From contig NZ_LN999809.1 in NCBI RefSeq assembly GCF_001517665.2, positions 546,501-610,500 on the forward strand: 64,000 nucleotides of DNA, given 5' to 3'. The position numbers were made by a program, and so were the translations under genes. This document shows, piece by piece, positions 52,602-62,744 of the stretch. Each line of letters starts with the position of its first letter. Position 1 is the first letter of the stretch. Below the pieces are notes generated by a model. The model searched no databases. It worked only from the letters and a program-made list of their open reading frames with translations, and was not told where the DNA came from. The DNA is from Peptoniphilus phoceensis (GTDB taxonomy: Bacteria > Bacillota > Clostridia > Tissierellales > Peptoniphilaceae).

Positions 52602-53499
52602 TTAATCTTCCTACAATTGCGACCCAGTTGTTTTTATCTAATTCATCAATTATTTCAAAGCCATTTTCTTCTAGAGCATCAATAACCATTTTCCTTCTCT
52701 CTTTTATAATTCCAGAAGTTATAAAAATTCCACCCTTGTCCATGTGATTTTTAAGATTTTTAATCTCATCAACAATAATTTCAGCAATAATATTTGACAC
52801 AATTAAATCTGCTCTTCCCTTTACCACATCAAGAAGATTTCCTTTTTCGATTTTCATCTTATCTTCAAGATTATTAAGGCTTGCATTTTCATGAGATGCG
52901 TCAATACACTTTTCGTCAATATCAATTGCAAGAGCACTCTTTGCTCCAAGCTTTAAGGCAGCAATTGCAAGTATGCCAGAACCACAACCAATATCAAAAA
53001 TTTCATCATCATTTTTTACATATTTTTCTAGAAGTTCAAGACACATATAAGTTGATTCATGTGTTCCTGTTCCAAATGCCATTCCTGGATTGATTTTTAT
53101 AATTTCTCTATTTTTATTTTCATAGTCTTCCCATTCAGGAACTATTGCGAGTTTTTTCCCTATTTCAAGTGGCTTATAATATTTTTTCCAATTATTAGCC
53201 CAATCTTCATCGTCTTTTTCTTCAATAAGACACTTTCCAAGATTTTTTTCTTCTAATTCAATTTTTAAATTCTTAGCATCTTCAATATTTTCAGGATAAA
53301 TCTTAATTGTAAAAATATTTTTATCTGAATTTAAAAGAGGATAATCTATAAAATCCCAATCTTTTTCATCTTGATCCAATTCATCAACTAAGTCACTGGA
53401 AATTTCTTCTGTATTATAAATTCCAAAATCAAATAAAATTCCCTCAATAATATCTTTTTTATTTTTTGATGTATTTATAGTCATTTCAATATATTTCAT
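52594..53499 (-). CDS. prmA: Ribosomal protein L11 methyltransferase PrmA
   Basis: A 301-residue SAM-dependent protein methyltransferase. After an N-terminal substrate-recognition domain come PGMAFGTGTHEST, the SAM loop FDIGCGSGILAIAALKLGA, and IVSNIIAEII, the PrmA post-I motifs. It follows dnaJ after a terminator and leads the prmA-rsmE-mtaB-DUF1284-hit transcription unit. Confidence 0.95.
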   Translation of the reverse strand: MKYIEMTINTSKNKKDIIEGILFDFGIYNTEEISSDLVDELDQDEKDWDFIDYPLLNSDKNIFTIKIYPENIEDAKNLKIELEEKNLGKCLIEEKDDEDWANNWKKYYKPLEIGKKLAIVPEWEDYENKNREIIKINPGMAFGTGTHESTYMCLELLEKYVKNDDEIFDIGCGSGILAIAALKLGAKSALAIDIDEKCIDASHENASLNNLEDKMKIEKGNLLDVVKGRADLIVSNIIAEIIVDEIKNLKNHMDKGGIFITSGIIKERRKMVIDALEENGFEIIDELDKNNWVAIVGRLNV

Positions 53500-53548
53500 C
53501 TAATCACCTGATTTCATTATATTATAGATAAAATTTTTATACAATTTA

Positions 53549-53575
53549 AAAAATGCGAATCTATGATCCGCATTA
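53549..53575 (-). terminator. Terminator after dnaJ
   Basis: A 9-bp stem (AATGCGAAT with ATCCGCATT, one mismatch) with a 5-nt loop and a T-run on the minus strand. The dnaJ stop codon lies within the stem. Confidence 0.75.
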
Positions 53576-54703
53576 ATCAAATAAATTTTTTAACTTATCT
53601 AAAAAAGTTTTTTTATTTTCTGCAACCTCTGGTTCAGTTTCCCTAAGTTCCTCTAAGAGCTTTCTTTGTTCATCACTAACTTTCTTAGGGATTATTATAT
53701 CAACCTTAAAGAAAAGATCTCCCCTTTGTTTTTCTCTATTTACGTAAGGAACACCTTCTCCTTTAAGTCTAAAGACTGTTCCTCCAGTTGTTCCCTTTGG
53801 AATATCATAGTCTACGATTTTTTCTAGAGTTGGAACTTTAATCTTTGCTCCAAGAACAGCATCTGAATAAGAAATTGGAATATTCAAGTATATATCATTT
53901 CCTTCTCTCTTAAATACAGCATCAGATCTTACTCTAATGTAAACAAAAATATCTCCATTTTCGCCGCCATTTTCGCCTACAGATCCTTGTCCCTTTAGAG
54001 AAATAATATTTCCAGTATCAACTCCCTTAGGAATATTGACTTTTAATTTTTTGCTTCTCGCTTGACTTCCCTTACCAGAACATTTTTTACATGGTTCTTC
54101 AATTATTTCACCAGTGCCATTACAGTCTTCACAAGCAGAAGTTCTCACAAATCTACCAAAAGGTGTATTTTGTTCTGATGTAACCTTACCACTTCCGTGA
54201 CAGGTTTCACAAGTGTGCTTTTCACTTCCTGGTTCCATTTTGCTTCCATGACAGTGAGAACACTCTTCTTTTACTTTGACAGTAATTTCTTTTTCCACAC
54301 CAAAAATAGCCTCAAAGAAATCAAGAGTTATATCTACTCTAGAATCAGGTCCTTTCTTTGGCATATCCTTTCTGTCTGTATAATCATATCTATTTGATCT
54401 TGAGCCACCAAAAATATCAAAGATATCATCAAAAATATCAGAAAATCCGCCAAATCCACTTCCGCCAGATCCTCCCATATTTCCCTTTAAACCTTCTTCT
54501 CCATAGACATCATAAATCTGTCTTTTTTCATCGTCTGAAAGAACTTCATAAGCATAGGAAATTTCCTTAAACTTTGCCTCAGCAACTTCATCTCCTGGAT
54601 TTAGGTCTGGGTGATATTTTTTTGCAAGCTTTTTATAAGATCTCTTTAATTCTTCTTTACTTACATTTTTCTCAACTTCGAGAATTTCATAAAAATTTCT
54701 CAT
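53573..54703 (-). CDS. dnaJ: Chaperone protein DnaJ
   Basis: A 376-residue type I J-protein. The J domain has YHPDLNPGD with the HPD motif; a Gly/Phe-rich linker follows (GGSGGSGFGGFSDIFDDIFD). Four CxxCxGxG-type zinc repeats (CSHCHGSK, CETCHGSG, CEDCNGTG, CKKCSGKG) and two C-terminal substrate domains complete it. The ATG at 54703 has GAGGTGG upstream; an earlier frame to 54715 is rejected. It is separated from dnaK by a terminator. Confidence 0.97.
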   Translation of the reverse strand: MRNFYEILEVEKNVSKEELKRSYKKLAKKYHPDLNPGDEVAEAKFKEISYAYEVLSDDEKRQIYDVYGEEGLKGNMGGSGGSGFGGFSDIFDDIFDIFGGSRSNRYDYTDRKDMPKKGPDSRVDITLDFFEAIFGVEKEITVKVKEECSHCHGSKMEPGSEKHTCETCHGSGKVTSEQNTPFGRFVRTSACEDCNGTGEIIEEPCKKCSGKGSQARSKKLKVNIPKGVDTGNIISLKGQGSVGENGGENGDIFVYIRVRSDAVFKREGNDIYLNIPISYSDAVLGAKIKVPTLEKIVDYDIPKGTTGGTVFRLKGEGVPYVNREKQRGDLFFKVDIIIPKKVSDEQRKLLEELRETEPEVAENKKTFLDKLKNLFD

Positions 54704-54827
54704 CTTCCACCTCAATAGTTCTATATTCTAATATAAAATCTCAAAAAAATAAAGTTTAATTTATTTTTTAATTATTTAGATTTTTAAAGAAAATTTATAA
54801 AAAACTTAGATAAATAATTTTGAACAT

Positions 54828-54860
54828 AAAAAAAGTTGCAGCCGAAACTGCAACAATTTT
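54828..54860 (-). terminator. Terminator after dnaK
   Basis: A perfect 7-bp GTTGCAG/CTGCAAC stem, 6-nt loop, and a T-rich minus-strand tail, in the 154-bp dnaK-dnaJ gap. Readthrough or a separate dnaJ promoter is needed for dnaJ. Confidence 0.8.
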
Positions 54861-54869
54861 ATTTAATTA

Positions 54870-56693
54870 TTATTCTTCGTCTTCATCTACAACTTCATAG
54901 TCAGCGTCAACTACATCATCATCTTGTTTTGCTTCAGTTGATCCTTCTTGACCTTCTTGTTGTTGTTTATAAATTTCTTCAGAAATTGCGTAGAAGGCTT
55001 GAGTTAATTCTTCAGTCTTAGATTTAATAGCTTCAAGATCTTCTCCATCTTTTACATCTTTAAGATTCTTAATTGCATCTTCAATCTTAGTCTTATCAGC
55101 ATCAGAAATCTTTCCTTCAACATCTTTTAAAGTATTTTCAGATTGATAAATCATTGAATCTGCATTGTTTTTAGCTTCAATTAAATCTTTTTTCTTTGCA
55201 TCTTCTTGAGCATACATTTCAGCTTCTTTAACTTTCTTTTCGATTTCTTCTTCGTTTAAGTTAGTTGAAGATGTAATTGTGATGTGTTGTTCTTTTCCTG
55301 TTCCTAAATCTTTTGCGCTTACATTTACAATACCATTTGCATCAATATCAAATGTTACTTCGATTTGAGGCACTCCTCTTCTTGCTGGAGCTATACCATC
55401 AAGTGTAAATCTTCCAAGAGTTACATTGTCTTTTGCCATTTGTCTTTCACCTTGAAGCACATGGATTTCTACAGAAGTTTGATTATCTGCTGCAGTTGTA
55501 AATACTTGTGACTTCTTAGTTGGAATTGTTGTATTTCTTTCAATAAGTCTTGTTGTGATGTTACCCATTGTTTCAATTCCTAGAGAAAGTGGTGTTACAT
55601 CAAGAAGAAGTAAATCTTTTACATCTCCAGAAAGAACTCCACCTTGGATAGCTGCACCAAGTGCAACACATTCATCTGGGTTAATATCTTTTTGTGGTTG
55701 TTTTCCAGTTAATTTCTTAATACATTCTTGTACTGATGGAATTCTTGTTGAACCACCAACTAAAAGAACTTTGTCGATATCATTTGCAGAAAGTCCTGCG
55801 TCCTTTAGTGCATCTTTTACAGGTCCTTCAGTCATCTTAACAAGATCTGAAGTTAATTCATCAAATTTAGCACGAGTAATATCCATATTTAAGTGAAGTG
55901 GACCAGATTGAGATGCTGTGATAAATGGAAGGTTGATGTTAGTTGACATAGTAGAAGAAAGTTCTTTCTTAGCCTTTTCAGCTGCTTCTTTTAGTCTTTG
56001 AAGACTCATGTTGTCAGCCTTTAAATCAATTCCATTTTCTTTTTTAAATTCTTCAGCAATATAATCAATTAGTCTATTGTCGAAGTCATCTCCACCAAGC
56101 TTATTGTTACCACGAGTTGCGTGCACTTCAAATACACCATCAGAAAGTTCAAGGATTGATACGTCAAATGTACCACCACCAAGGTCATAAACCATTACAG
56201 TTTGTGCGTCAGTGTCCTTGTCTTCTCCATAAGCAAGAGCTGCTGCAGTTGGTTCATTTACAATTCTCTTTACATCGAGTCCTGCAATTCTTCCTGCGTC
56301 TTTTGTTGCTTGTCTTTGAGCATCTGTGAAGTATGCTGGAACAGTGATAACTGCTTCTGTAATTGTTTCTCCAAGATAAGATTCTGCATCAGATTTTAAT
56401 TTTTGTAAAATCATAGCTGAAATATCTTGTGGAGTGTAAGTTTTATCATCAATTTTTACATTGAAATCAGATCCCATGTGTCTCTTAATAGATGAAACAG
56501 TTCTTTCTGGGTTTGTGATTGCTTGTCTTTTTGCAGTTTCACCTACTAATCTTTCGCCATCTTTTGTGAAAGCTACTACTGATGGAGTAGTTCTATTTCC
56601 TTCAATGTTAGGAATTATTACAGATTCTCCACCTTCCATTACTGCTACTGCAGAGTTTGTTGTACCTAAATCAATACCAATTATTTTTCCCAT
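54870..56693 (-). CDS. dnaK: Hsp70 chaperone DnaK
   Basis: A 607-residue Hsp70. The ATPase half opens [17 protein letters not shown], with [12 protein letters not shown] and [12 protein letters not shown] phosphate-binding loops; the substrate domain begins at about residue 355. The C-terminal tail is Gln/Glu/Asp-rich and ends in VVDEDEE. The length is typical of Gram-positive DnaK, lacking the short insert found in Gram-negative proteins. It is third in the hrcA-grpE-dnaK operon. Confidence 0.98.
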   Translation of the reverse strand: MGKIIGIDLGTTNSAVAVMEGGESVIIPNIEGNRTTPSVVAFTKDGERLVGETAKRQAITNPERTVSSIKRHMGSDFNVKIDDKTYTPQDISAMILQKLKSDAESYLGETITEAVITVPAYFTDAQRQATKDAGRIAGLDVKRIVNEPTAAALAYGEDKDTDAQTVMVYDLGGGTFDVSILELSDGVFEVHATRGNNKLGGDDFDNRLIDYIAEEFKKENGIDLKADNMSLQRLKEAAEKAKKELSSTMSTNINLPFITASQSGPLHLNMDITRAKFDELTSDLVKMTEGPVKDALKDAGLSANDIDKVLLVGGSTRIPSVQECIKKLTGKQPQKDINPDECVALGAAIQGGVLSGDVKDLLLLDVTPLSLGIETMGNITTRLIERNTTIPTKKSQVFTTAADNQTSVEIHVLQGERQMAKDNVTLGRFTLDGIAPARRGVPQIEVTFDIDANGIVNVSAKDLGTGKEQHITITSSTNLNEEEIEKKVKEAEMYAQEDAKKKDLIEAKNNADSMIYQSENTLKDVEGKISDADKTKIEDAIKNLKDVKDGEDLEAIKSKTEELTQAFYAISEEIYKQQQEGQEGSTEAKQDDDVVDADYEVVDEDEE

Positions 56694-56715
56694 TTATATT
56701 TCCTCCTAAAATCAC

Positions 56716-57246
56716 TTATTGTGAAACTTTGACCATAGCTGGTCTTAGTGTTTTCTCATTAATTAAATAACCTTTTTGCAATACTTCTATAACATAACCA
56801 CTGTCGTATTCATCAGAATCTTCAGTTAGTACTGCGTGATGATACATTGGATCAAATTCTTCGCCCAATGCTTTCATCTCAACTATGCCTTCTTTTTCAA
56901 GAACTCCAGCAAGTTGATTTTTTATCATTAAAATCCCATCATAAGTTGAGTCTTTGTTTTTAATAGAATCTAAAGCCCTTTCAAAATTATCTATGACAGG
57001 AAGTAAGTCATTTGCTACTTTTTTAACTCCAAGTTCAACATACTCAGTTTTTTGAGTTTCAGTTCTTCTCTTATAATTAGAAAAATCTGCTTGAAGCCTC
57101 ATAAATTTATCCATTAAATCTTGATATTTTTCATCATCAGAAACATCATTTACTTCAGTTTCTTCATCCATATCTTGATTTTCTTCACTCGTATCTATAT
57201 CGTCATCATTTATAACATCTTCTTTTTTTATATCTTCATTCGTCAT
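56716..57246 (-). CDS. grpE: Nucleotide exchange factor GrpE
   Basis: About 176 residues. An acidic disordered N-terminus (ENQDMDEETEVNDVSDDE) precedes the long coiled coil (YQDLMDKFMRLQADFSNYKRRTE) and the beta-wing domain ending in EVLQKGYLINEKTLRPAMVKVS, which is the GrpE signature. It releases ADP from DnaK. The ATG at 57246 has GAGGGAG upstream; an in-frame GTG at 57258 overlaps that site. Confidence 0.96.
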   Translation of the reverse strand: MTNEDIKKEDVINDDDIDTSEENQDMDEETEVNDVSDDEKYQDLMDKFMRLQADFSNYKRRTETQKTEYVELGVKKVANDLLPVIDNFERALDSIKNKDSTYDGILMIKNQLAGVLEKEGIVEMKALGEEFDPMYHHAVLTEDSDEYDSGYVIEVLQKGYLINEKTLRPAMVKVSQ

Positions 57247-57254
57247 GTACTCCC

Positions 57255-58277
57255 TCACATTTCTTTCAATCCACTTCTCACTGCATCGCTAAAAATTTTA
57301 ACGACCTTAACCAATCGCATATAATCAATTCTAACTGGCCCAATGAGTCCAATACTTCCATATATTCCATGTTCCTTTGAAAAAGGAGCTCTAATAATTG
57401 TATTTTCTTTCATAAGACTGGCGCTGTTTTCTGATCCTATGATAACCTCAACATCACTTGTAAAATTATCATTCTTTAGGATCTGAAATAAGCTGTCCCT
57501 ATCTTCAACTAAGCTCATGAAATTTCTAGCCTTATCTAAATCCTTATATTCGTCAAAATTCAAAATATTTGTAAGACCATCATAATAAATATCAATGGAA
57601 GACACTTTTTTATTAAACTGGCTGGCAATTTTTACAATATCAGAAATGAATTTTCCATGTTTTATCATGTCATCTGAAACAGAAATTTTTAGAGATTCAA
57701 TTTCATTAAAATTAATTCCCGATATCTTTTCATTTAAGACTTTCTCAATAAAGTAAAAGTCTTCATCAGAAATATCATTTATTTCTAAAAAATATCTCTC
57801 AATAACTCCCTTGTCGCCTATTAAAACTAAAAGAGCAGTTGACTCGTCAAGCTTTACAAGAGTTAGCCTTTTGATTTTTGTATCGGCCTTCTGTGGTGTT
57901 ATGAGATAAGCCGTACAAGAACTTATATTGGCAAGGAGATTAACTGAATTTTTATAAAACTCTTCTAAATTTCTAGAGTTAAATAAAAGTCTCTCCTTGA
58001 TTTTTTCTGAAGATTCTATATCGTGAAAAGTGTTAAAATTTTTAAAAAGTTCATCAACATAGAACCGATAAGCCTTGTCAGAAGGAACTCTTCCTGCTGA
58101 CTGATGAGGCTTGTTTAAAAAACCAAGATCTTCAAGATCTGCCATTTCATTTCTTATAGTTGCTGAACTAACTCCAAGATTGTATTCCTTGGAGAGAGTT
58201 CTCGAACCAACGGGAGTAGGCATATCAATATATGCTTCAATTATGGCATTTAAAATATTAATTTTTCTAGTATCCAT
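57255..58277 (-). CDS. hrcA: Heat-inducible transcription repressor HrcA
   Basis: A 340-residue repressor binding CIRCE. The N-terminal winged helix includes PVGSRTLSKEYNLGVSSATIRNEMADLE, then HQSAGRVPSDKAYRFYVD, and a GAF-like domain with SIGLIGPVRIDYMRLV at the C-terminus. It is the first gene of hrcA-grpE-dnaK. A perfect CIRCE element and a sigma-A promoter lie just upstream, indicating autorepression relieved by heat. Confidence 0.97.
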   Translation of the reverse strand: MDTRKINILNAIIEAYIDMPTPVGSRTLSKEYNLGVSSATIRNEMADLEDLGFLNKPHQSAGRVPSDKAYRFYVDELFKNFNTFHDIESSEKIKERLLFNSRNLEEFYKNSVNLLANISSCTAYLITPQKADTKIKRLTLVKLDESTALLVLIGDKGVIERYFLEINDISDEDFYFIEKVLNEKISGINFNEIESLKISVSDDMIKHGKFISDIVKIASQFNKKVSSIDIYYDGLTNILNFDEYKDLDKARNFMSLVEDRDSLFQILKNDNFTSDVEVIIGSENSASLMKENTIIRAPFSKEHGIYGSIGLIGPVRIDYMRLVKVVKIFSDAVRSGLKEM

Positions 58278-58290
58278 AATCCCTCCTTTG

Positions 58291-58317
58291 TTAGCACTCT
58301 TATTTCGTGAGTGCTAA
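58291..58317. promoter_or_regulatory. CIRCE operator of the hrcA operon
   Basis: TTAGCACTC (58291-58299), 9-bp spacer and GAGTGCTAA (58309-58317) match the CIRCE consensus perfectly. It lies 14 bp upstream of the hrcA ATG and downstream of the -10 box, so HrcA bound here would block transcription; the hairpin would also be in the mRNA leader. Confidence 0.97.
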
Positions 58318-58326
58318 TCTATATAT

Positions 58327-58355
58327 ATAGTACTTCACACCTAGAACTTTGTCAA
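58327..58355 (-). promoter_or_regulatory. Sigma-A promoter of the hrcA-grpE-dnaK operon
   Basis: On the minus strand a perfect -35 TTGACA (58355-58350) and -10 TACTAT (58332-58327) are 17 bp apart. Transcription would begin just before CIRCE. Confidence 0.88.
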
Positions 58356-58840
58356 GCATATTTATAAAAATTTTTGACTTTTTTTGACTTTTATTTTTTG
58401 GCTTTATTTACAAGTTTTACAGCTATTGACCATAAATTAATTCTATAAATTTTAAAATTTTTTCTTAAAATCCAATTCATTTTTATTATATTTTCTTTTA
58501 AGTTTATTATTTGAATTACTTTTTAAAAGTTTCCAACTCTCATATTATTTATCTTTAATATTTTTCAAAACTTATTTCTTCTATTTAAAAATTTAGTCTT
58601 CTAATTTTAGTTGGTGAAAATTTTTTGTTAATACTTCTCTTTACACACACAGACTGTATATAATTGAAATTATCTATAATCTGTGTGTATATACTTTCAA
58701 GCTCCTTATAATTTTTTTCACTATTTTTACTTTCTTTTTATAAAATTTGTGCAATTTAATTTTTAAGTAGCTAACATAATTTAAAATATTTCCAAACTTT
58801 CTCTTATTTATGATAAAATTACTATTTGGAGATGATTGCA
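58356..58840. other. About 485-bp intergenic region between hrcA and lepB
   Basis: AT-rich, without an ORF I believe. It contains a 44-bp imperfect palindrome with ACACACAGA and TCTGTGTGT arms at 58645-58688. Toward lepB a -10-like TATGATAAAAT lies near 58809-58819. In Bacillus the lepA-hemW genes run straight into hrcA; here the two blocks are divergent across this region. Confidence 0.55.
58645..58688. repeat. 44-bp imperfect palindrome
   Basis: ACACACAGA (58645-58653) and TCTGTGTGT (58680-58688) are perfect inverted arms. The 26 bp between them is also largely symmetrical, about 9 of 12 pairs around a central GA. No T-run follows on either side, so it is not a typical terminator. Confidence 0.6.
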
Positions 58841-59350
58841 TTGAAAAAAAATGAAACAGTATCTTTCATTGTTACAATTGTAGCTGCAGTTTTAATTGCA
58901 CTATTTGTAAGAACTTTTATTTTTAATATTGCTGTGGTAAATGGAGAATCCATGAACCCAACTTTAAATGAAAAAGACAAATTAATTTGTCTATCCTATA
59001 AGAGATTTACCGATATCCCTAGAGGACAAATCGTAGTAATTGATGCACCTAATGACAATAGAAATTATATAAAAAGGTTAGTTGGAAAACCTGGAGACAC
59101 TATTGAATTTAGAGATGGAAAAGTTATTTTAAATGGAAAAATTTTGGAAGAAAATTATACTTCTTCTGATTATACAGAGTCCAATGTCGATGCTTTTAAA
59201 TTAAAAGATGATGAATATTTTGTCATGGGAGATAACAGGCTTCCTGGCATGAGTATAGATTCAAGATATTTTGGACCAATTGAAAAGAAGAGAATTAAAT
59301 CAGCAGCAGTTTATAGAATTTTGCCTCTAAATAATAGAGGAAAAATTTAA
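58841..59350 (+). CDS. lepB: Type I signal peptidase
   Basis: A 169-residue membrane protease that removes signal peptides from secreted proteins. One N-terminal transmembrane segment ([15 protein letters not shown]) precedes the catalytic Ser in [10 protein letters not shown] and Lys in [13 protein letters not shown]; the [17 protein letters not shown] segment ends the core. The TTG at 58841 is chosen (MKKNETVSF), 9 nt from GGAG; the ATG at 58832 overlaps that site. It leads lepB-lepA-hemW. Confidence 0.94.
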   Translation: MKKNETVSFIVTIVAAVLIALFVRTFIFNIAVVNGESMNPTLNEKDKLICLSYKRFTDIPRGQIVVIDAPNDNRNYIKRLVGKPGDTIEFRDGKVILNGKILEENYTSSDYTESNVDAFKLKDDEYFVMGDNRLPGMSIDSRYFGPIEKKRIKSAAVYRILPLNNRGKI

Positions 59351-59381
59351 AATAAATCCCCTAGAAATTGGAGGTAAAAAT

Positions 59382-61193
59382 TTGAGAAATCAGAAAAATA
59401 TTAGAAATTTTTCAATAATAGCACACATTGATCACGGAAAATCTACTCTAGCAGATAGATTAATTGAATCTACAGGTATGCTAACAAAAAGAGAAATGGA
59501 TGAGCAAGTTCTCGACTCTATGGATCTTGAACGTGAAAGAGGAATTACAATTAAATTAAAGGCAGTGAGATTAATTTATAAGGACGATAGAGACGGTCAA
59601 GAATATATTTTAAACTTAATTGACACTCCAGGTCATGTTGACTTTAATTACGAAGTTTCTCGCTCCCTTGCTGCTTGTGAAGGTGCAATAGTCGTTGTCG
59701 ATGCTGCCCAAGGTGTGGAAGCACAAACTCTTGCTAATGTTTATCTTGCCATAGATCAAAACCTTGAGTTAGTACCTGTAATTAATAAAATAGACTTGCC
59801 TAGTGCAAGACCTGATGAAATTAAAGAAGAAATTGAAGATATTATAGGAATAGACACTGAAGGAATTCCTCTTATATCTGCTAAGGAAGGAATTGGAATA
59901 GATGATGTCCTACATGCAATTGTGGATAAAGTTCCTGCCCCAAGTGGAGACCACGATGCACCACTAAAAGCTTTAATTTTTGATTCTTTTTATGATTCTT
60001 ACAAAGGTGTAGTTTGTCATGTAAGAATTATAGACGGCACTGTTAAACCTGGTGACGAAATTAGCATGATGGCTACAGGAAAATCCTTCGAAGTTGTTGA
60101 AGTTGGTGTTACATCTAATGGCCATATTCCTCTTGACTCTCTAAGTGCTGGTGAAGTTGGTTACATAACTGCTTCTATTAAAAATGTCAAAGATGCAAGA
60201 GTCGGTGATACAATAACTTTAAAAAATAGAAAAACTGAAGAACCAATGCCAGGTTACAAAAAAGTTGTACCTATGGTATTTTGTGGAGTTTATCCTGGTG
60301 AAGGCGAAGAATACAACAATGTTCGTGAAGCCTTAGAAAAACTTCAAGTAAATGATGCCGCCCTAGATTTTGAAGCAGAAACTTCTGTTGCCCTAGGATT
60401 TGGTTTTAGATGTGGATTTTTAGGTCTTTTGCACATGGAAATTATTCAAGAAAGACTTGAAAGAGAATTTAATTTAAATATCGTCACTACTGCCCCATCT
60501 GTTATTTATAATGTCATGAAAAAAGATGGAGAAATGATTTCAATTCAAAATCCATCAAATCTTCCTGACCCAACAGAAATTGAATTTATGGAAGAACCTA
60601 TTGTAAAGGCAGAAATAATGACACCAACAGATTATGTAGGTCAAGTTATGGAACTTTGTCAAAATAGACGTGGTGTCTTTAAAGATATGCAATATCTTGA
60701 AGAAACAAGAGCTCTTATAACTTATCACATGCCACTTAACGAAGTTATTTATGACTTTTTCGATGCTTTAAAATCAAAAACTCGTGGCTATGCTTCCTAT
60801 GATTATGAACTAATTGGATATGAAATTTCTGATCTTGTTAAATTAGATATTTTAATAAATGAAGAACTTGTTGACGCTTTTTCACTTATTGTCCACGAAT
60901 CTAATGCCTACACTCGAGCTAGAAAAGTTTGCGAAAAATTAAAAGATGTAATACCTAGACATCAATTTGCAGTTCCTATTCAAGCAGCAATTGGAAATAA
61001 AATAATTGCCAGAGAAACTATTCGTGCCCTTAGAAAAGACGTACTTGCAAAATGTTATGGTGGAGATATTTCAAGAAAGAGAAAACTTCTTGAAAAGCAA
61101 AAGGAAGGAAAGAAGAGAATGCGTACTGTGGGTAGTGTAGAAATTCCACAAGATGCTTTCTTATCTGTATTAAAATACGATGAAGACAAATAA
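59382..61193 (+). CDS. lepA: Elongation factor 4 (LepA)
   Basis: A 603-residue ribosome-associated GTPase that back-translocates or aids initiation. GTPase motifs [25 protein letters not shown] and NKIDLPSA are followed by EF-G-like domains and the LepA-specific C-terminal domain ([32 protein letters not shown]... residues near 550-575). TTG is the initiator, with TTGGAGGT upstream. Its last 14 bp overlap hemW. Confidence 0.97.
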   Translation: MRNQKNIRNFSIIAHIDHGKSTLADRLIESTGMLTKREMDEQVLDSMDLERERGITIKLKAVRLIYKDDRDGQEYILNLIDTPGHVDFNYEVSRSLAACEGAIVVVDAAQGVEAQTLANVYLAIDQNLELVPVINKIDLPSARPDEIKEEIEDIIGIDTEGIPLISAKEGIGIDDVLHAIVDKVPAPSGDHDAPLKALIFDSFYDSYKGVVCHVRIIDGTVKPGDEISMMATGKSFEVVEVGVTSNGHIPLDSLSAGEVGYITASIKNVKDARVGDTITLKNRKTEEPMPGYKKVVPMVFCGVYPGEGEEYNNVREALEKLQVNDAALDFEAETSVALGFGFRCGFLGLLHMEIIQERLEREFNLNIVTTAPSVIYNVMKKDGEMISIQNPSNLPDPTEIEFMEEPIVKAEIMTPTDYVGQVMELCQNRRGVFKDMQYLEETRALITYHMPLNEVIYDFFDALKSKTRGYASYDYELIGYEISDLVKLDILINEELVDAFSLIVHESNAYTRARKVCEKLKDVIPRHQFAVPIQAAIGNKIIARETIRALRKDVLAKCYGGDISRKRKLLEKQKEGKKRMRTVGSVEIPQDAFLSVLKYDEDK

Positions 61194-62319
61194 AATTTCA
61201 GTTTATATTCATATACCTTTTTGTGAGAGTAGATGTCACTATTGTGACTTCTGCTCTTCTCTTTTAAATGAGGAAAATGTAAAGAAGTATTTTGAATATC
61301 TAAAAAAAGAAATAAATTTACAAGAAAAATTTTTAAAAGATAAAATAATTGATACAATTTTTGTTGGTGGAGGAACTCCTTCGTCTGTTGATTCAAAGTA
61401 TATAACAGAAATAATGGAAAAATTATCCAATTTTCAATTTTCTAAAAATATAGAAATAACAATAGAATCAAATCCAAATTCACTTACAAGAGAAAAAGCA
61501 GAAGCTTATTTTTCTTCTGGCATAAATAGGATATCCATTGGTGCGCAATCTTTTAATGATGATATTCTAAAAAGAATTAGAAGGATTCACAAGTCCACCG
61601 ACATTTATAAAGCTATAGAAAACGCAAGATCAGCAGGCTTTTATAATATTAATTTAGATTTAATGCTCGCCCTACCCGATCAAAAATTTTCTGACATCAA
61701 AAAATCTCTTGAAGAAATAAAAAAACTTGACCTTCCCCATATTTCTTATTATTCACTTATTTTAGAAGAAAACACAAAACTATTTCTGGAACATGAAAAA
61801 TCTCCTCTTAGCTTCCCCACAGAAAATGAGGACCGCAAAATGTATCACTATGTAGTTTCTGAACTTGAAAAGAACGGTTTAAAACAATATGAAATTTCTA
61901 ATTTTGCAAAAAAAGGCTTTGAGTGTCGCCACAATATGACCTATTGGAAATTAAGAGATTATATTTCCTTTGGCTTGTCAGCTTCATCAAATATTGGAAA
62001 TAAAAGATACACAAATTATTATTCTTTTAAAGACTATTATGAAGCTCTTGATAGAGGAGAAAATCCCATAGCTTTTTCTGAAAATCTTACAAAAACTGAT
62101 AGGATGAATGAATTTATAATGATGGGATTAAGACTTAATTCTGGTGTAGACCTAATAGAATTTGAAAAAAAATTTAAAGAAAACTTTTTAAAAACTTACA
62201 AAAGAGAAATAGAAAAAAATATTAAATCAAATTTAATTTTATTAGATGGCGACAAGATTAGACTTACTGATATGGGACGCGACCTCTCAAATCAAGTTGA
62301 ACTAGACTTCTTTAGATAA
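61180..62319 (+). CDS. hemW: Radical SAM heme chaperone HemW
   Basis: A 379-residue HemW (formerly annotated as oxygen-independent coproporphyrinogen oxidase-like). The radical SAM motif [10 protein letters not shown] is at about residue 14-23, followed by FVGGGTPS and [11 protein letters not shown]. It lacks the N-terminal extension of HemN, so HemW is preferred. It overlaps lepA by 14 bp in the usual lepA-hemW order. No heme biosynthesis genes are in the window. Confidence 0.92.
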   Translation: MKTNKISVYIHIPFCESRCHYCDFCSSLLNEENVKKYFEYLKKEINLQEKFLKDKIIDTIFVGGGTPSSVDSKYITEIMEKLSNFQFSKNIEITIESNPNSLTREKAEAYFSSGINRISIGAQSFNDDILKRIRRIHKSTDIYKAIENARSAGFYNINLDLMLALPDQKFSDIKKSLEEIKKLDLPHISYYSLILEENTKLFLEHEKSPLSFPTENEDRKMYHYVVSELEKNGLKQYEISNFAKKGFECRHNMTYWKLRDYISFGLSASSNIGNKRYTNYYSFKDYYEALDRGENPIAFSENLTKTDRMNEFIMMGLRLNSGVDLIEFEKKFKENFLKTYKREIEKNIKSNLILLDGDKIRLTDMGRDLSNQVELDFFR

Positions 62320-62337
62320 ATTAAAAATTTTAAAAAA

Positions 62338-62370
62338 ATAAGAGGTAGAAAATTAACTACCTCTTTCTCT
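62338..62370 (+). terminator. Terminator of lepB-lepA-hemW
   Basis: A perfect 8-bp AGAGGTAG/CTACCTCT stem with an 8-nt loop and TTCTCTTTATT tail. Confidence 0.82.
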
Positions 62371-62384
62371 TTATTATAAAAAAT

Positions 62385-62418
62385 AAAAAGAGAAACTTTC
62401 CCGGGAAAATTTCTCTTA
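62385..62418 (-). terminator. Terminator of rpsT
   Basis: AAGAGAAA pairs with TTTCTCTT, with the inner palindrome TTTCCCGGGAAA (62397-62408). On the minus strand a T-rich tail follows. The rpsT stop codon at 62416 is within the outer stem. Confidence 0.82.
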
Positions 62419-62685
62419 GCCAGCGATTTTGCTGTTTAGCTCCTTAGCTAGTCGACTTATTTTTCTAGAAGCTTGTTTTTTGTGAATAATATTTTTATTA
62501 GCAGCTTTCTTTAACTTTTTATCTGCAACGATAAGAAGTTCTTTTGCATCGTCAATTCTATCTTCTTCAATTGCGATTCTAACATTTTTAACTGCGTTTT
62601 TCATTTCAGTTCTAATTGGTTTGTTGTTTTCAGAATTTCTTTTAGCAACATCAATTCTTTTGATAGCTGATTTAATATTTGCCAT
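62416..62685 (-). CDS. rpsT: 30S ribosomal protein S20
   Basis: An 89-residue basic helical protein: MANIKSAIKRIDVAKRN at the N-terminus and HKKQASRKISRLAKELN near the end. It has GGGGGTG before the ATG and its own promoter at 62716-62744. It lies between holA and hemW, opposite in strand to hemW. Confidence 0.97.
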   Translation of the reverse strand: MANIKSAIKRIDVAKRNSENNKPIRTEMKNAVKNVRIAIEEDRIDDAKELLIVADKKLKKAANKNIIHKKQASRKISRLAKELNSKIAG

Positions 62686-62715
62686 TATTTCACCCCCATA
62701 TTTAACACTTTTGCT

Positions 62716-62744
62716 ATTTTACCATGAAATTTAAATCATTGCAA
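62716..62744 (-). promoter_or_regulatory. Promoter of rpsT
   Basis: On the minus strand TTGCAA (62744-62739) and TAAAAT (62721-62716) are 17 bp apart, about 31 bp before the ATG. The -35 box is one arm of an inverted repeat TTGCAAGA...TCTTGCAA (62739-62767). Confidence 0.72.
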
